Shown here: positions 17,331-26,029 of the stretch, one piece after another | How positions within the stretch are numbered: the stretch's first letter is position 1 | Layout of the letters: each line of letters begins with the position of its first letter | Assembly (NCBI GenBank): GCA_009693255.1 | Contig: SHXQ01000013.1 | Span: forward strand, 1 to 41,955 | Direction of reading: 5' to 3' | Source of the DNA: Methylotenera sp. | GTDB lineage: Bacteria; Pseudomonadota; Gammaproteobacteria; Burkholderiales; Methylophilaceae | Length of the DNA: 41,955 nt | Made by a program: the position numbers and the translations under genes | The notes under the pieces: model-generated | The model's database searches: none | What the model was told of the DNA's origin: nothing | What the model saw: the letters and a program-made list of their open reading frames with translations, nothing else

Positions 17331-19904
17331 TTAACCAGTGCTGGCGTGGCTAGGGCTCAGCTGCCAAACATGCTTGGCATAATCACTAATGGCACGGTCG
17401 CTAGAGAACTTAGCCATATTGGCCACATTCAAAATCGCCATACGTGTCCATTCCTCTTGATTTTGGTAGAGCTTACCTACTTTATCTTGCGTTTCAATGT
17501 AGCTGGCATAATCGGCTAGCAATAAATAGTGGTCGCCATTTTTCAGCAAGTTATCCACCACCGCTTGGTAGCGATTAGGTTCATCCATAGAGAAAAAGCC
17601 ATTCGCAATCATGTCTAACACTTCTTTTAAGTCGGGGTTAGCCGCGTAGTAATCACGCGGATTATAGCCATTAGCTTTAACTTCGGCCACTTGTGTGGTG
17701 GTGAGGCCGAAAATAAAGATATTTTCAACGCCCACTTCTTCCATAATTTCTACGTTAGCGCCGTCTAAGGTGCCTATCGTCAGTGCGCCATTGAGCGCCA
17801 TTTTCATATTACCAGTACCGCTGGCTTCTGTGCCTGCCATTGAAATTTGCTCAGATAAATCACTGCCGGGGAATAAAATTTCCGCAGCTGAAACTTCATA
17901 ATTGGGGTAATACACCACTTTGAGTTGGTCACCGATCGTCACGTCTTCGTTGACGATGGTGGCCACATCATTAATTAAATGAATAATCTGTTTCGCCATC
18001 CAATAGCCGGGCGCCGCTTTACCGCCAAAAATGACGGTACGCGGCGTAATGCCTTCTTCGCCGCGACGAATGCGGTTGTATAAAGTAATGACATGCAGCA
18101 CATTGAGTAACTGACGCTTGTATTCATGGATACGCTTAATTTGCACATCAAATAAGCTATTCACATTCAGTTTAATGCCGGTTTTTTGCTCAATCTTCGC
18201 TGCTAAGCGTACTTTATTGGCCTGCTTAACTGCCGCAAACGCTTTTCTAAAGTCAGCATCGTTGGCTAAAGGCGTAATTTTTTTGATGTGGGTCAGGTCT
18301 TTTTTAAAGTCTGCACCTATGGCTTTTTCAATCAGCGCGGTTAAGCCAGGGTTGGCCTGATTTAACCAGCGACGTGGCGTGATGCCATTAGTCACATTGG
18401 TCATTTTTCCTGGGTAAATGCGATCAAAGTCAGCAAACAAGTGTTGTTTTAACAACTTGCTATGCAACGCCGCCACGCCATTCACGGTGTGACTACCGAT
18501 CACCGCCAGATGTGCCATGCGCACACGCCGACCATGCGTTTCATCAATAATCGATACCCGATTGAGTAAGGCTGTCTCCCCAGGGAAGTGGTGGTTGACC
18601 ATGTGCAAGAATTCAAAATTTATTTTATAGATAATTTCTAAATGGCGCGGCAACAAACGGCCCAGCAAGTCAACCGACCAAGTTTCTAAAGCTTCTGGCA
18701 TTAAGGTGTGGTTGGTGTAAGCGAAAATCTTACCCACTAATGTCCAAGAAAAATTCCAAGACAAACCATGCACATCGACCAGTTGATACATCATTTCTGC
18801 CACGCCAATAGAGGGATGCGTGTCGTTCAACTGAATAGCAATTTTTTCTGGCAGTATTTTCCAGTCGGCTTGCTTTTTCATGTCATGCGTACTTAAAAAG
18901 CGTCGCAAAATATCTTGTATAGACGCTGAGACAAAGAAATACTGTTGTTTTAAGCGCAGTTCTTTGCCCAATACCGAAGCGTCATTCGGGTAAAGAACTT
19001 TAGAAATATTCTCCGTGTCATTACGTTCCTGCACGGATTTTTCATAATTTCCGTCATTAAAATGGCTCAAATCAAACTCACGCGTCGCTTTAGCCGACCA
19101 TAACCGTAAACTGTTGACCGTGTCGCCAGCAAAACCAGGCACTGGCACATCATAAGCCATGGCCACCACATGCTCGGCATCTACCCAATGCTGGCTTTCA
19201 ACCGCATCAGTTTCATACTTCACGACCTGCCCATAAAACCTAATGTTGTATGTGACTTCTGGGCGCTGGAATTCCCAAACATTGCCGTAACGTAACCAAT
19301 TGTCTGGGTTTTCAACTTGCTGCCCATTTTCTATAGTTTGCTTGAACATGCCGTATTCATAACGAATACCATAGCCGGTAGCGGGAATAGCCATCGTTGC
19401 CATTGAGTCTAAGAAACACGCTGCCAAACGGCCTAAACCGCCATTGCCTAAGGCAGCATCGGTTTCCATTTCTACGGTATTCTCTAAATCCTGGCCCAAA
19501 CTGGCTAATCCATCTTTAACCTCATCATTAATACCCAAATTGAGTGCAGCATTGCTGAGCATGCGCCCGATTAAGAATTCTAAAGACAAATAGTAAACGC
19601 GTTTAGGGTCATGCTGATAATAAGATTCCGCCGTTTTAACCCAACGCTCAACCACATGGTCACGTACCGTGTGACTAGCCGCATCGTACCAATCTCTAGG
19701 CGTTGCCGTGGCATTGGTTTTGAAGCTAGAAAAAACCAAATGATTTTGTAGCGCCTGCTCAATAGGCGGCAGCTTAGGCACGCCGCCTACTTTAGCTTTG
19801 CTAGTTTTCTTAGGCTTGACGGCTACACTTACTGCCGTTTTTCTTTCAATGTTAGCGCTTGCTTGGGTCATTTTTTTGTGAGGAGTTTTCTCAGAAGTTT
19901 TCAT
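17331..19904 (-). CDS. glgP: Glycogen/maltodextrin phosphorylase
   Basis: An 857-residue glycosyltransferase family 35 enzyme that releases glucose-1-phosphate from alpha-1,4-glucans. Evidence includes YYLSLEFLIGRML, the ETDAALGNGGLGRLAACFLDSMA block, QLNDTHPSIGVAEMM and the pyridoxal-phosphate site EASGTGNMKMALNGALTIGT with the cofactor Lys, then LDGANVEI. An N-terminal tail of about 55 residues is rich in Lys, Thr and Ala and looks disordered. I start at ATG 19904, which has AAAGG five bases upstream; an in-frame ATG at 19922 lacks a site. No other glycogen genes lie nearby. Downstream, TTTTTTT soon after the stop has only a weak stem before it. Confidence 0.93.
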   Translation of the reverse strand: MKTSEKTPHKKMTQASANIERKTAVSVAVKPKKTSKAKVGGVPKLPPIEQALQNHLVFSSFKTNATATPRDWYDAASHTVRDHVVERWVKTAESYYQHDPKRVYYLSLEFLIGRMLSNAALNLGINDEVKDGLASLGQDLENTVEMETDAALGNGGLGRLAACFLDSMATMAIPATGYGIRYEYGMFKQTIENGQQVENPDNWLRYGNVWEFQRPEVTYNIRFYGQVVKYETDAVESQHWVDAEHVVAMAYDVPVPGFAGDTVNSLRLWSAKATREFDLSHFNDGNYEKSVQERNDTENISKVLYPNDASVLGKELRLKQQYFFVSASIQDILRRFLSTHDMKKQADWKILPEKIAIQLNDTHPSIGVAEMMYQLVDVHGLSWNFSWTLVGKIFAYTNHTLMPEALETWSVDLLGRLLPRHLEIIYKINFEFLHMVNHHFPGETALLNRVSIIDETHGRRVRMAHLAVIGSHTVNGVAALHSKLLKQHLFADFDRIYPGKMTNVTNGITPRRWLNQANPGLTALIEKAIGADFKKDLTHIKKITPLANDADFRKAFAAVKQANKVRLAAKIEQKTGIKLNVNSLFDVQIKRIHEYKRQLLNVLHVITLYNRIRRGEEGITPRTVIFGGKAAPGYWMAKQIIHLINDVATIVNEDVTIGDQLKVVYYPNYEVSAAEILFPGSDLSEQISMAGTEASGTGNMKMALNGALTIGTLDGANVEIMEEVGVENIFIFGLTTTQVAEVKANGYNPRDYYAANPDLKEVLDMIANGFFSMDEPNRYQAVVDNLLKNGDHYLLLADYASYIETQDKVGKLYQNQEEWTRMAILNVANMAKFSSDRAISDYAKHVWQLSPSHASTG

Positions 19905-20008
19905 GCTGACCTTTAATTGCATCGATATAAATAGTTGTTAGGCTGTATGTTAGCAAATAATGTGCTAGCTATAAAATGAATGGTATTTGACAGGGCGAAA
20001 ATACCTAT

Positions 20009-20044
20009 AAAAAAATCCCCCTCAACTTGCGCTGAGCGGGATTT
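20009..20044 (-). terminator. Intrinsic terminator after htpG
   Basis: On the minus strand, AATCCC-G-CTCA pairs with TGAG-G-GGGATT around an eight-base loop, with a single internal G-G mismatch, and is followed by a T run. It lies 17 bases after the htpG stop and separates htpG from glgP. Confidence 0.8.
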
Positions 20045-20060
20045 ATCAAGCTTCAATGGC

Positions 20061-21962
20061 TTAACTTATTAAACTATTCATGCGCTTTACAAAGCTAGCA
20101 GGATCATTCAGCATACCGCCTTCAGCTAATAAGGCTTGGTCAAACAACACCAAGGCTAAATCACTAAATACCGCATCGGCGGCTTCAGCCTCAAGGCGCT
20201 TAACCAGCTTATGCGCCGGATTGATTTCCAAAATAGGTTTGGCTTCTGGTGCACTTTGCCCTGCCGCTTTTAGCATGCGCGCCAAGTTGCCTGATAAATC
20301 ATGTGCGTCACTCACCAAACAGGCCGGTGAATCAGTCAATCTATGCGTGACCCGCACATCTTTGACTTGATCGACGAGCGTAGCCTTAATTTTTTCCACC
20401 AGAGATTTAGCTTCTTCTTCAATTTTCTTGTGAATCTCTTTTTCTGTGTCTGATTCTAGTTTACCTAAATCTAAATCGCCCTTGGCAATCGATTGTAATT
20501 TTTTACCTTCAAACTCAGTCAGACTGCCTAATAGCCATTCATCCACACGGTCAGACATCAACAAGACTTCAATGCCTTTTTTACGGAAAATTTCTAAATG
20601 CGGGCTGTGTTGTGCCGCGGCAAAACTTTCGGCGGCAATGTAATAAATCGCCTCTTGCTCAGCTTGCATGCGCGCGATATAATCTTTGAAGGCAACGTCT
20701 TGCACCTCAGTATCGGCCTTGGTTGAGGCAAATCTTAGCAAGCCAGCAATTTTGTCTTTATTGGCAGCATCTTCACCCGGCCCTTCTTTTAATACCCGGC
20801 CAAACTCTTGATAAAATGTGGCGTAATCTTCAGCTTTATTTTCCGCCATATCTTCTAGCAAGCTCAAGACTTTTTTCACCGAACCGGCTTTAATCGCATC
20901 GACATCACGGCTAGACTGCAAAATCTCACGCGAGACATTCAACGGCAAATCCGCTGTATCAATCACCCCACGGACAAAACGCAAATATTGTGGCAGCAAC
21001 TTTTCAGCATCTTCCATAATAAAGACCCGTTTAACATACAACTTAATGCCATGGCGACGCTCACGGTCGTATAAATCAAACGGCGCTTTGCTCGGAATAT
21101 ATAATAAAGAAATGTATTCTTGCTTACCCTCTACACGGCTATGCGTATAGCTCAGTGGGTTTTCAAAGTCATGTGAAGCATGCTTATAAAATTCTTGATA
21201 TTCTTCTTCTGTAATCTCATTTTTATTGCGGGCCCACAAGGCAGAGGCTTTATTCACTGTTTCATCTTCATCAGTCGTGACTTGCTCGCCGTCTTTCCAC
21301 GCTGATTTTTTCATCACTATCGGCAAAGTGATGTGGTCTGAATACTTACGAATGATGGTTTTCAGTTTCCAATCATTTAAAAACTCATCCTCCCCGTCAC
21401 GCAAATGCAATACCACTTCAGTACCGCGTGTCGTTTTATCAGCCACTTCTAGGGTAAAGTCGCCTTCACCGGCAGACTCCCAACGCACCGATTCTGTTGC
21501 GCCAGCACGGCGTGTGGTCAAGCTAACTTTGTCGGCAATAATAAAGGCTGAATAAAACCCCACGCCAAATTGACCAATCAAATTAGCGTCTTTGGCTTGG
21601 TCGCCAGACAGCGCATTAAAAAATTCTTTAGTGCCAGACTTCGCAATCGTACCAATATTGGCAATCACCTCATCACGACTCATGCCTATGCCGTTATCGC
21701 TAATCGTCACAGTGCGCGCTTCTTTATCAAAATCGATACGAATGCTTAACGCACTATCGCCTTCAAACAGCGCACCGTTAGCAACACTTTCAAAACGCAA
21801 TTTGTCTGCCGCGTCCGATGCATTAGAAATCAACTCGCGTAAGACGATTTCTTTATTGCTGTATAGCGAATGTATCATCAGTTGCAATAACTGCTTCACC
21901 TCCGCCTGAAAGGGCATGGATTCTTTTTGTGTGGTCTGTTTTGCAGCGCTGTCTTTGGCCAT
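20061..21962 (-). CDS. htpG: Molecular chaperone HtpG (Hsp90)
   Basis: A 633-residue bacterial Hsp90. The GHKL ATP-binding domain is at about 15-230 with [15 protein letters not shown], the [10 protein letters not shown] lid motif and [12 protein letters not shown]. The middle domain contains the catalytic-loop region [13 protein letters not shown], and the C-terminal dimerisation domain ends near RMNSLIS. It is a cytosolic ATP-dependent chaperone. The start is supported by AGGAG eight bases before ATG 21962, and a close match to the heat-shock sigma-32 promoter lies about 45-70 bases upstream. It is probably monocistronic, since a terminator follows. The upstream ppk1 remnant is on the same strand. 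Confidence 0.96.
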   Translation of the reverse strand: MAKDSAAKQTTQKESMPFQAEVKQLLQLMIHSLYSNKEIVLRELISNASDAADKLRFESVANGALFEGDSALSIRIDFDKEARTVTISDNGIGMSRDEVIANIGTIAKSGTKEFFNALSGDQAKDANLIGQFGVGFYSAFIIADKVSLTTRRAGATESVRWESAGEGDFTLEVADKTTRGTEVVLHLRDGEDEFLNDWKLKTIIRKYSDHITLPIVMKKSAWKDGEQVTTDEDETVNKASALWARNKNEITEEEYQEFYKHASHDFENPLSYTHSRVEGKQEYISLLYIPSKAPFDLYDRERRHGIKLYVKRVFIMEDAEKLLPQYLRFVRGVIDTADLPLNVSREILQSSRDVDAIKAGSVKKVLSLLEDMAENKAEDYATFYQEFGRVLKEGPGEDAANKDKIAGLLRFASTKADTEVQDVAFKDYIARMQAEQEAIYYIAAESFAAAQHSPHLEIFRKKGIEVLLMSDRVDEWLLGSLTEFEGKKLQSIAKGDLDLGKLESDTEKEIHKKIEEEAKSLVEKIKATLVDQVKDVRVTHRLTDSPACLVSDAHDLSGNLARMLKAAGQSAPEAKPILEINPAHKLVKRLEAEAADAVFSDLALVLFDQALLAEGGMLNDPASFVKRMNSLIS

Positions 21963-22004
21963 AAATTAAGCTCCTAATGTGGAAATAAAAAAACAATACA
22001 TCTT

Positions 22005-22032
22005 TAATGGGGATGACGCAGGATTTTTCAAG
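22005..22032 (-). promoter_or_regulatory. Sigma-32 (RpoH) heat-shock promoter of htpG
   Basis: On the minus strand a perfect CTTGAAA (22032-22026) is followed, after 13 bases, by CCCCATTA (22012-22005). The consensus is CTTGAAA, 11-16 bases, CCCCATNT, so seven of seven and six of seven fixed positions match. The predicted transcript start would give a leader of about 36 bases before the htpG ATG. Confidence 0.82.
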
Positions 22033-22092
22033 CGCAATTTTCACGGTCTTAAGCCCATGATGAAAGCGATAGATGGCATTGTCATAAAACTT

Positions 22093-22588
22093 TCAAACTA
22101 TTAAGACAACAAAATTAAGGGCTTTGTTGGCAACCAACGGGAAAGGATGTGAAGGATCGAGCGCCACAGGCACTAACAATGGGCGGACATCTGTTGCAAA
22201 ATATTGTGCTACCCAGTGTCGTTGCGCTGCCGTGCGCTCCCCATGCGGCACCAAATGCACGCCTTGCTCTGCCAAAGCCGGCATCAACTCGGTGTTAAAA
22301 AATATGATACTGCTTATCAGCTAAAGCGTGCGCGGCGGCTGAAATAGCTAGGTAACTTTGCACATTAATATCACCATGCACACCATCGCGCATCGCTTCA
22401 ACATGGGGCGCGGCACGCACTTCAAAAAACTCATCTAAATTAGAGGGCACAATGCAGAGGAGTCGTAAACGTTCGAGTAAGGGATATTCTGGATTTTGTG
22501 CAAGACTCAGCACGCGCTCATTAAACGCCAAAATACTGGCCTCACGATTAAGTAATTTCAAGGGGGAAAGTTGAGCGCATAGGATCAT
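22093..22588 (-). pseudogene. ppk1: Truncated, frameshifted polyphosphate kinase 1 remnant
   Basis: Only the N-terminal quarter of a PPK1 gene is left. From ATG 22588 the frame reads [20 protein letters not shown], then [22 protein letters not shown], both hallmarks of the PPK N-terminal domain. It stops shortly after ADKQYHIF. A one-base change in the T6 run (22297-22302) restores the frame to FNTEL and then MPALAEQGVHLVPHGERTAA and PLLVPVALDPSHPFPLVANK before ending at NFVVLIV. The middle, head and catalytic domains with the phosphorylated His (about 500 residues) are absent; the htpG promoter begins about 60 bases further on. The product cannot synthesise polyphosphate. A plausible sigma-70 promoter survives upstream. 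Confidence 0.88.
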
Positions 22589-22603
22589 AAAATTTTTAAA
22601 TGA

Positions 22604-22631
22604 ATTCTATGTTATACGTTTATTGTGACAA
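22604..22631 (-). promoter_or_regulatory. Candidate sigma-70 promoter of the ppk1 remnant
   Basis: On the minus strand TTGTCA (22631-22626) and TAGAAT (22609-22604) are separated by 16 bases. It lies just upstream of the remnant's ATG at 22588. Each box differs from consensus at one position. Confidence 0.5.
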
Positions 22632-22666
22632 ATTGATGTCTGTTTAATGAAAACCAAGTGGCTTGA

Positions 22667-22715
22667 GCTAAGTCGCGCTAAGCTAAGTCGCTAATGTGCG
22701 CTAGCGTACATTAGC
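22667..22715. repeat. Direct repeats and a 12-base-arm palindrome downstream of tcdA
   Basis: GCTAAGTCG occurs at 22667-22675 and 22682-22690. It is followed by an inverted repeat GCTAATGTGCGC / GCGTACATTAGC (22690-22715, one wobble pair, two-base centre). No T run follows the hairpin on either strand. It may help end the tcdA transcript or be a site for a DNA-binding protein. Confidence 0.5.
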
Positions 22716-22738
22716 CTTATCATACGCCAGCAGTCATT

Positions 22739-23581
22739 TTAAGCAACGTTCTGCTCAGAAACGCTCAGCTTAGACAGTGATCTATTGAATAATTGTGCTA
22801 TGAGCAAACCTGCGGCGGCAAAGCCAAATGGTGCGGTAACGCATACACTAGAGCCATAACCTGCACAGTTTAAGCCGGTGATCGCGCTAGTTTCTCTAGA
22901 GCTTTCTAGCGCACAGAGGCGCTCTGGCATGACCACTTCTTCATCCGAATAGACGCATAGAATCGCTAGTTTTTCTGGTTTATTTTTGCCCGTACTGGCT
23001 TGGGTAAAGCCGTAGTCACGGCGCAATACATTACGCACCTTGGCAAGCAGCTTGTCATGACTCACTGCACTTAAATCTGCCTGTTTTATACGCGTAGCAT
23101 CTAGTCGCCCGCCGGCTGCACCGGTCATCACTAGCGGGATATTGTTTGACCGGCAAAAAGCTGCAATGGCCGCTTTGGCTTTAGCGTCGTCTATGCAGTC
23201 GATCACACCATCACAAGACTGATTTAATAGCGCATAAACGTTTTCAGCGCTCACGAAATCTTCAATTTCAAGCACGTTTGCATTGGGGTTAATACTACGA
23301 ATGCGCTCGGCCATGGCGGTGACTTTAGCTTTGCCAAAAGTACCCTCCAAGGCGTGCAACTGTCGGTTCACATTGGATTCGGCGATATGATCTAAATCGA
23401 TCAAAGTGATAGTGCCCACCGCATTGCGTGCTAGTGCTTCAGCCGCCCAAGAGCCTACGCCACCAATGCCGATGACACAGATGTGCGCTGCTTGTAATGT
23501 GCTGAGCCCTGCTGTGCCATAAAGGCGGGAAACACCGCCAAAACGACGGGTGGCATCCATCTGCTCTGTCACGGCCGTCAC
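22739..23581 (-). CDS. tcdA: tRNA threonylcarbamoyladenosine dehydratase
   Basis: A 280-residue ThiF/MoeB-fold enzyme that cyclises t6A to ct6A at position 37 of ANN-decoding tRNAs. After TRRFGGVSRLYG, the ATP-binding Rossmann motif GIGGVGSWAAEALARNAVG starts at residue 38; VNRQLHALEGTFGKAK and VIDCIDDAKAKAAI follow. The C-terminal LNCAGYGSSVCVTAPFGFAA is typical of TcdA/CsdL. MoeB and ThiF are ruled out by this C-terminal region and by the absence of zinc CxxC pairs. The GTG start at 23581 overlaps the acpS stop; an ATG at 23560 is an alternative. It is the last gene of the leftward lepA-to-acpS run. Confidence 0.92.
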   Translation of the reverse strand: MTAVTEQMDATRRFGGVSRLYGTAGLSTLQAAHICVIGIGGVGSWAAEALARNAVGTITLIDLDHIAESNVNRQLHALEGTFGKAKVTAMAERIRSINPNANVLEIEDFVSAENVYALLNQSCDGVIDCIDDAKAKAAIAAFCRSNNIPLVMTGAAGGRLDATRIKQADLSAVSHDKLLAKVRNVLRRDYGFTQASTGKNKPEKLAILCVYSDEEVVMPERLCALESSRETSAITGLNCAGYGSSVCVTAPFGFAAAGLLIAQLFNRSLSKLSVSEQNVA

Positions 23582-23955
23582 GTTTCTAGCACCACAAATG
23601 CGGCGGCAAGATTTCTCTCATCACTAATACTGAGGTGTGTTTGCGTAATCTGTTTCGCCTGCAACAACGCTTGTAGTTCTGGTGCCAATACTAAAAGGGG
23701 CTTGCCTAAGGCATCGTGCGAAACGGCAATATTTTGAAAAGTCGCGGGGGTGCGAAGACCGGTGCCCAGTGCTTTAGAAAACGCTTCTTTTGCGGCAAAG
23801 CGCTTGGCTAAAAATCGCGCCTTAATGGCGGATTGCACATAAACAGCCCATTCACTATCTGCCAGTATGCGCTTAGCAAACTCATCACCAAACTGCGCAA
23901 CAGAGGCCTCAATGCGGGCAACTTCTACAATATCTGTACCAATACCAAAAATCAT
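23578..23955 (-). CDS. acpS: Holo-[acyl-carrier-protein] synthase
   Basis: A 125-residue phosphopantetheinyl transferase of the AcpS type, which moves 4'-phosphopantetheine from CoA to apo-ACP. The Mg-binding GTDIVEVARIE at the N-terminus and RFAAKEAFSKALGTGLR are diagnostic, and the C-terminal SISDERNLAAAFVVLE is typical. I start at ATG 23955, giving the standard MIFGIGTDIV N-terminus; a longer frame from a TTG would overlap pdxJ. The gap to pdxJ is seven bases and the stop overlaps the tcdA start. The pdxJ-acpS order is widely conserved in proteobacteria. Confidence 0.94.
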   Translation of the reverse strand: MIFGIGTDIVEVARIEASVAQFGDEFAKRILADSEWAVYVQSAIKARFLAKRFAAKEAFSKALGTGLRTPATFQNIAVSHDALGKPLLVLAPELQALLQAKQITQTHLSISDERNLAAAFVVLET

Positions 23956-23962
23956 CTGGCGG

Positions 23963-24691
23963 CTACTTAAAAGCAAACTCTTTCACTAACGCCTTCATTT
24001 CGCGCACGGCGTTATCCCAGCCGACAAATAAAGCGTGCGCCACAATAGCATGACCAATATTCAGCTCGCCTATGCCCTCAATTGAGGCAATCTCATGCAC
24101 GTTATGATAGTGCAAGCCATGACCAGCATTGACCACCAAACCTAAGCTAAGGGCGTATTTGACAGCGTCTTTGATACGTTGCAATTCTCGTTGTTGATCA
24201 ACGGTATTTTCAGCATCGGCAAAGGTGCCAGTGTGTAATTCAACGACCGGTGCGCCGGATTTTTTGGCGGCATCAATCTGTGCCACATCAGGGCCTATAA
24301 ACAATGACACACGGATACCGGCGTCATTGAGTTTTTTAACAGCGTGTTGTACTTGAGAAAAATTACCTACGACATCTAGACCACCTTCAGTGGTGCGTTC
24401 TTCACGGTGTTCTGGCACTAAACAAACGTCTTGTGGCGCCACTTCTAGTGCAATGCCTATCATCTCATCGGTGACGGCACATTCAAGATTCATGCGTGTT
24501 TGTAAAAGTCCGCGCAACGCCCGCACATCCGTATCTTGCATATGACGGCGATCTTCACGCAAATGTAGCGTAATACTATCTGCGCCGGATTGCTCGGCAC
24601 GTAACGCCGCTTGTACCACGCTGGGATACTTCGTGCCACGCGCCTGCCTAATGGTGGCGACGTGATCTATATTGACACCTAGTTTAATCAT
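23963..24691 (-). CDS. pdxJ: Pyridoxine 5'-phosphate synthase
   Basis: A 242-residue TIM-barrel enzyme that condenses 3-amino-2-oxopropyl phosphate with deoxyxylulose 5-phosphate to give pyridoxine 5'-phosphate. Diagnostic blocks are [78 protein letters not shown] and [18 protein letters not shown] lies eight bases before ATG 24691. It lies 130 bases after recO and seven bases before acpS. Length and all motifs are normal. Confidence 0.96.
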   Translation of the reverse strand: MIKLGVNIDHVATIRQARGTKYPSVVQAALRAEQSGADSITLHLREDRRHMQDTDVRALRGLLQTRMNLECAVTDEMIGIALEVAPQDVCLVPEHREERTTEGGLDVVGNFSQVQHAVKKLNDAGIRVSLFIGPDVAQIDAAKKSGAPVVELHTGTFADAENTVDQQRELQRIKDAVKYALSLGLVVNAGHGLHYHNVHEIASIEGIGELNIGHAIVAHALFVGWDNAVREMKALVKEFAFK

Positions 24692-24821
24692 TTATTCAAT
24701 CCTAAAAAAATCCGTATGCCGGCTACTTTGCAGCTCAAGCCAAGTGCTGATGCCCGTATGTTGAACGACAGCAAGGGATATCAGCAAGGAAACCCTGTCC
24801 TGGGCGAAGTTTGCCTTCACG

Positions 24822-25562
24822 CTATAGTCCTTGCAAATCAATCAACAACTGCCGCGTGTGCAAGGGCTGATCACCAAGGTAATGGGCCAATAAATAGCGC
24901 ATTAACTGCTTACTCTGCAACTGGGTTTTCGCTTGGCTATAGTCGTCATTGACCATATCTATCAAGGTTTTACCGCGCAATTGTACGCCATTTCCTGTGC
25001 GATTTAATAGCTTAGTTAATCGATGGGCGCCATGCTCAGCCTGATAAAGATAGTGAGCCTCGGCAACAATTGGCGCGGCACTGACATCTTGCTGCAGTGG
25101 AATAGCATAACCAAGCTCTTGCAGTAATTTCAACTCAAAACGGCGCAGTGTCGTCGCCAAATCTTGACTGCTCGCTAAGATCTTGATTGTCGCAGCGTAA
25201 TATTCAAACAGCGCTTCATGGGCATCTTCACGTGGCAATAAGCGCAACAATAACTCATTTAAATAAAAACCACACATCAAGGCCTCGCCCTTTAGCAATA
25301 ACAGGCCGCCACCCCACTCCAAGCTGTGTAAGGTTTTGAGCTCCAACTTACCTGACCAAGTCGCGGTTAAGGGTTGAAACGACTGCAACATGCCACGCAG
25401 CGCTGAGCGTGGTCGCCTTGCGCCTTTGGCGGTAGTGGCTACGCGACCAAAGCCATAGCTAAATAATTCAACCAGCAAACTTGTTTCTTTAAACGGGTAG
25501 GTATGCAGCACATACACTGGTTGATTGTCTTGCCGATGCGATTGCACACTCCCTGTTGCCAC
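24822..25562 (-). CDS. recO: DNA repair protein RecO
   Basis: A 246-residue RecO, which anneals single-stranded DNA and with RecR loads RecA in the RecF pathway. The N-terminal OB-fold is seen in QPVYVLHTYPFKETSLLVEL and RVATTAKGARRPRSALRG, followed by LQSFQPLTATWSGKLELKTL; the helical C-terminal domain starts with AL(M)CGFYLNELLLRLLP-type sequence and RRFELKLLQELGY. The zinc-binding cysteines of some RecO proteins are missing, as in many proteobacterial members. The start is GTG at 25562, two bases after the stop of the unknown gene upstream. Position after era is standard except for that extra gene. Confidence 0.93.
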   Translation of the reverse strand: MATGSVQSHRQDNQPVYVLHTYPFKETSLLVELFSYGFGRVATTAKGARRPRSALRGMLQSFQPLTATWSGKLELKTLHSLEWGGGLLLLKGEALMCGFYLNELLLRLLPREDAHEALFEYYAATIKILASSQDLATTLRRFELKLLQELGYAIPLQQDVSAAPIVAEAHYLYQAEHGAHRLTKLLNRTGNGVQLRGKTLIDMVNDDYSQAKTQLQSKQLMRYLLAHYLGDQPLHTRQLLIDLQGL

Positions 25563-25564
25563 GG

Positions 25565-26023
25565 CTAAATCAGCTCAACTGGATTTTGTACATCAGTATC
25601 ATCGGCTTTTACAATTAATAGTGGCACCAGCATTTCTGCGCCTGAAAATAAAATCATGGCATAGCGGGTTTTCTCTTCTGCGTGCATAGGCGTAAATTTA
25701 CCAAAACCGTATCTTGAGTTGCGAATGAGTTGCCAAGCGCCTTTGGGCTCTGCGTATTCAGGCTTGCTAAAATGCTGCTTAATGTCTTCTGTAGGCAAGC
25801 GCTTTAATGAGTAATCACCTTGATCAGCCAATATCACCCAAGCCATTTCACCCTGTTTACCGGTATTTTTTAACTGATATAAATACCAATCATCGTCTTC
25901 ATAAAGCAATTGAAATACATTATTTATCTCGCCTGTTTTACGATTAATGGCACAATAAACCCCTTGATCGTTCAGCTCGATAGGTTTGCCATAAACAGAT
26001 ATATTGTAGACGTTGTTTTGCAT
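25565..26023 (-). CDS. Protein of unknown function between era and recO
   Basis: A 152-residue cytosolic protein with no signal peptide or membrane helix, which I do not recognise. I start at ATG 26023; the codon before it is an in-frame GTG. The sequence has many aromatic and acidic residues (LLYEDDDWYLYQLKNTG, AWVILADQGDYSLKRL) and a GAWQLIRNSRYGFGKFTPMH block followed by a hydrophobic AMILFSGAEMLVPLLIV. It reads as a small globular, mostly beta protein. It is six bases after era and two bases before recO, so it is clearly inside the operon. In most Betaproteobacteria era is followed directly by recO. Confidence 0.75.
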   Translation of the reverse strand: MQNNVYNISVYGKPIELNDQGVYCAINRKTGEINNVFQLLYEDDDWYLYQLKNTGKQGEMAWVILADQGDYSLKRLPTEDIKQHFSKPEYAEPKGAWQLIRNSRYGFGKFTPMHAEEKTRYAMILFSGAEMLVPLLIVKADDTDVQNPVELI

Positions 26024-26029
26024 CACGAA

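Noticed and set aside
21970-22044. Minus-strand frame running into htpG from upstream
   Set aside because: It covers the heat-shock promoter and leader; the htpG start with AGGAG is far better supported.
24692-24821. Possible small gene between recO and pdxJ
   Set aside because: Open frames in this 130-base gap on either strand carry no known motif; only the pdxJ ribosome binding site is evident.
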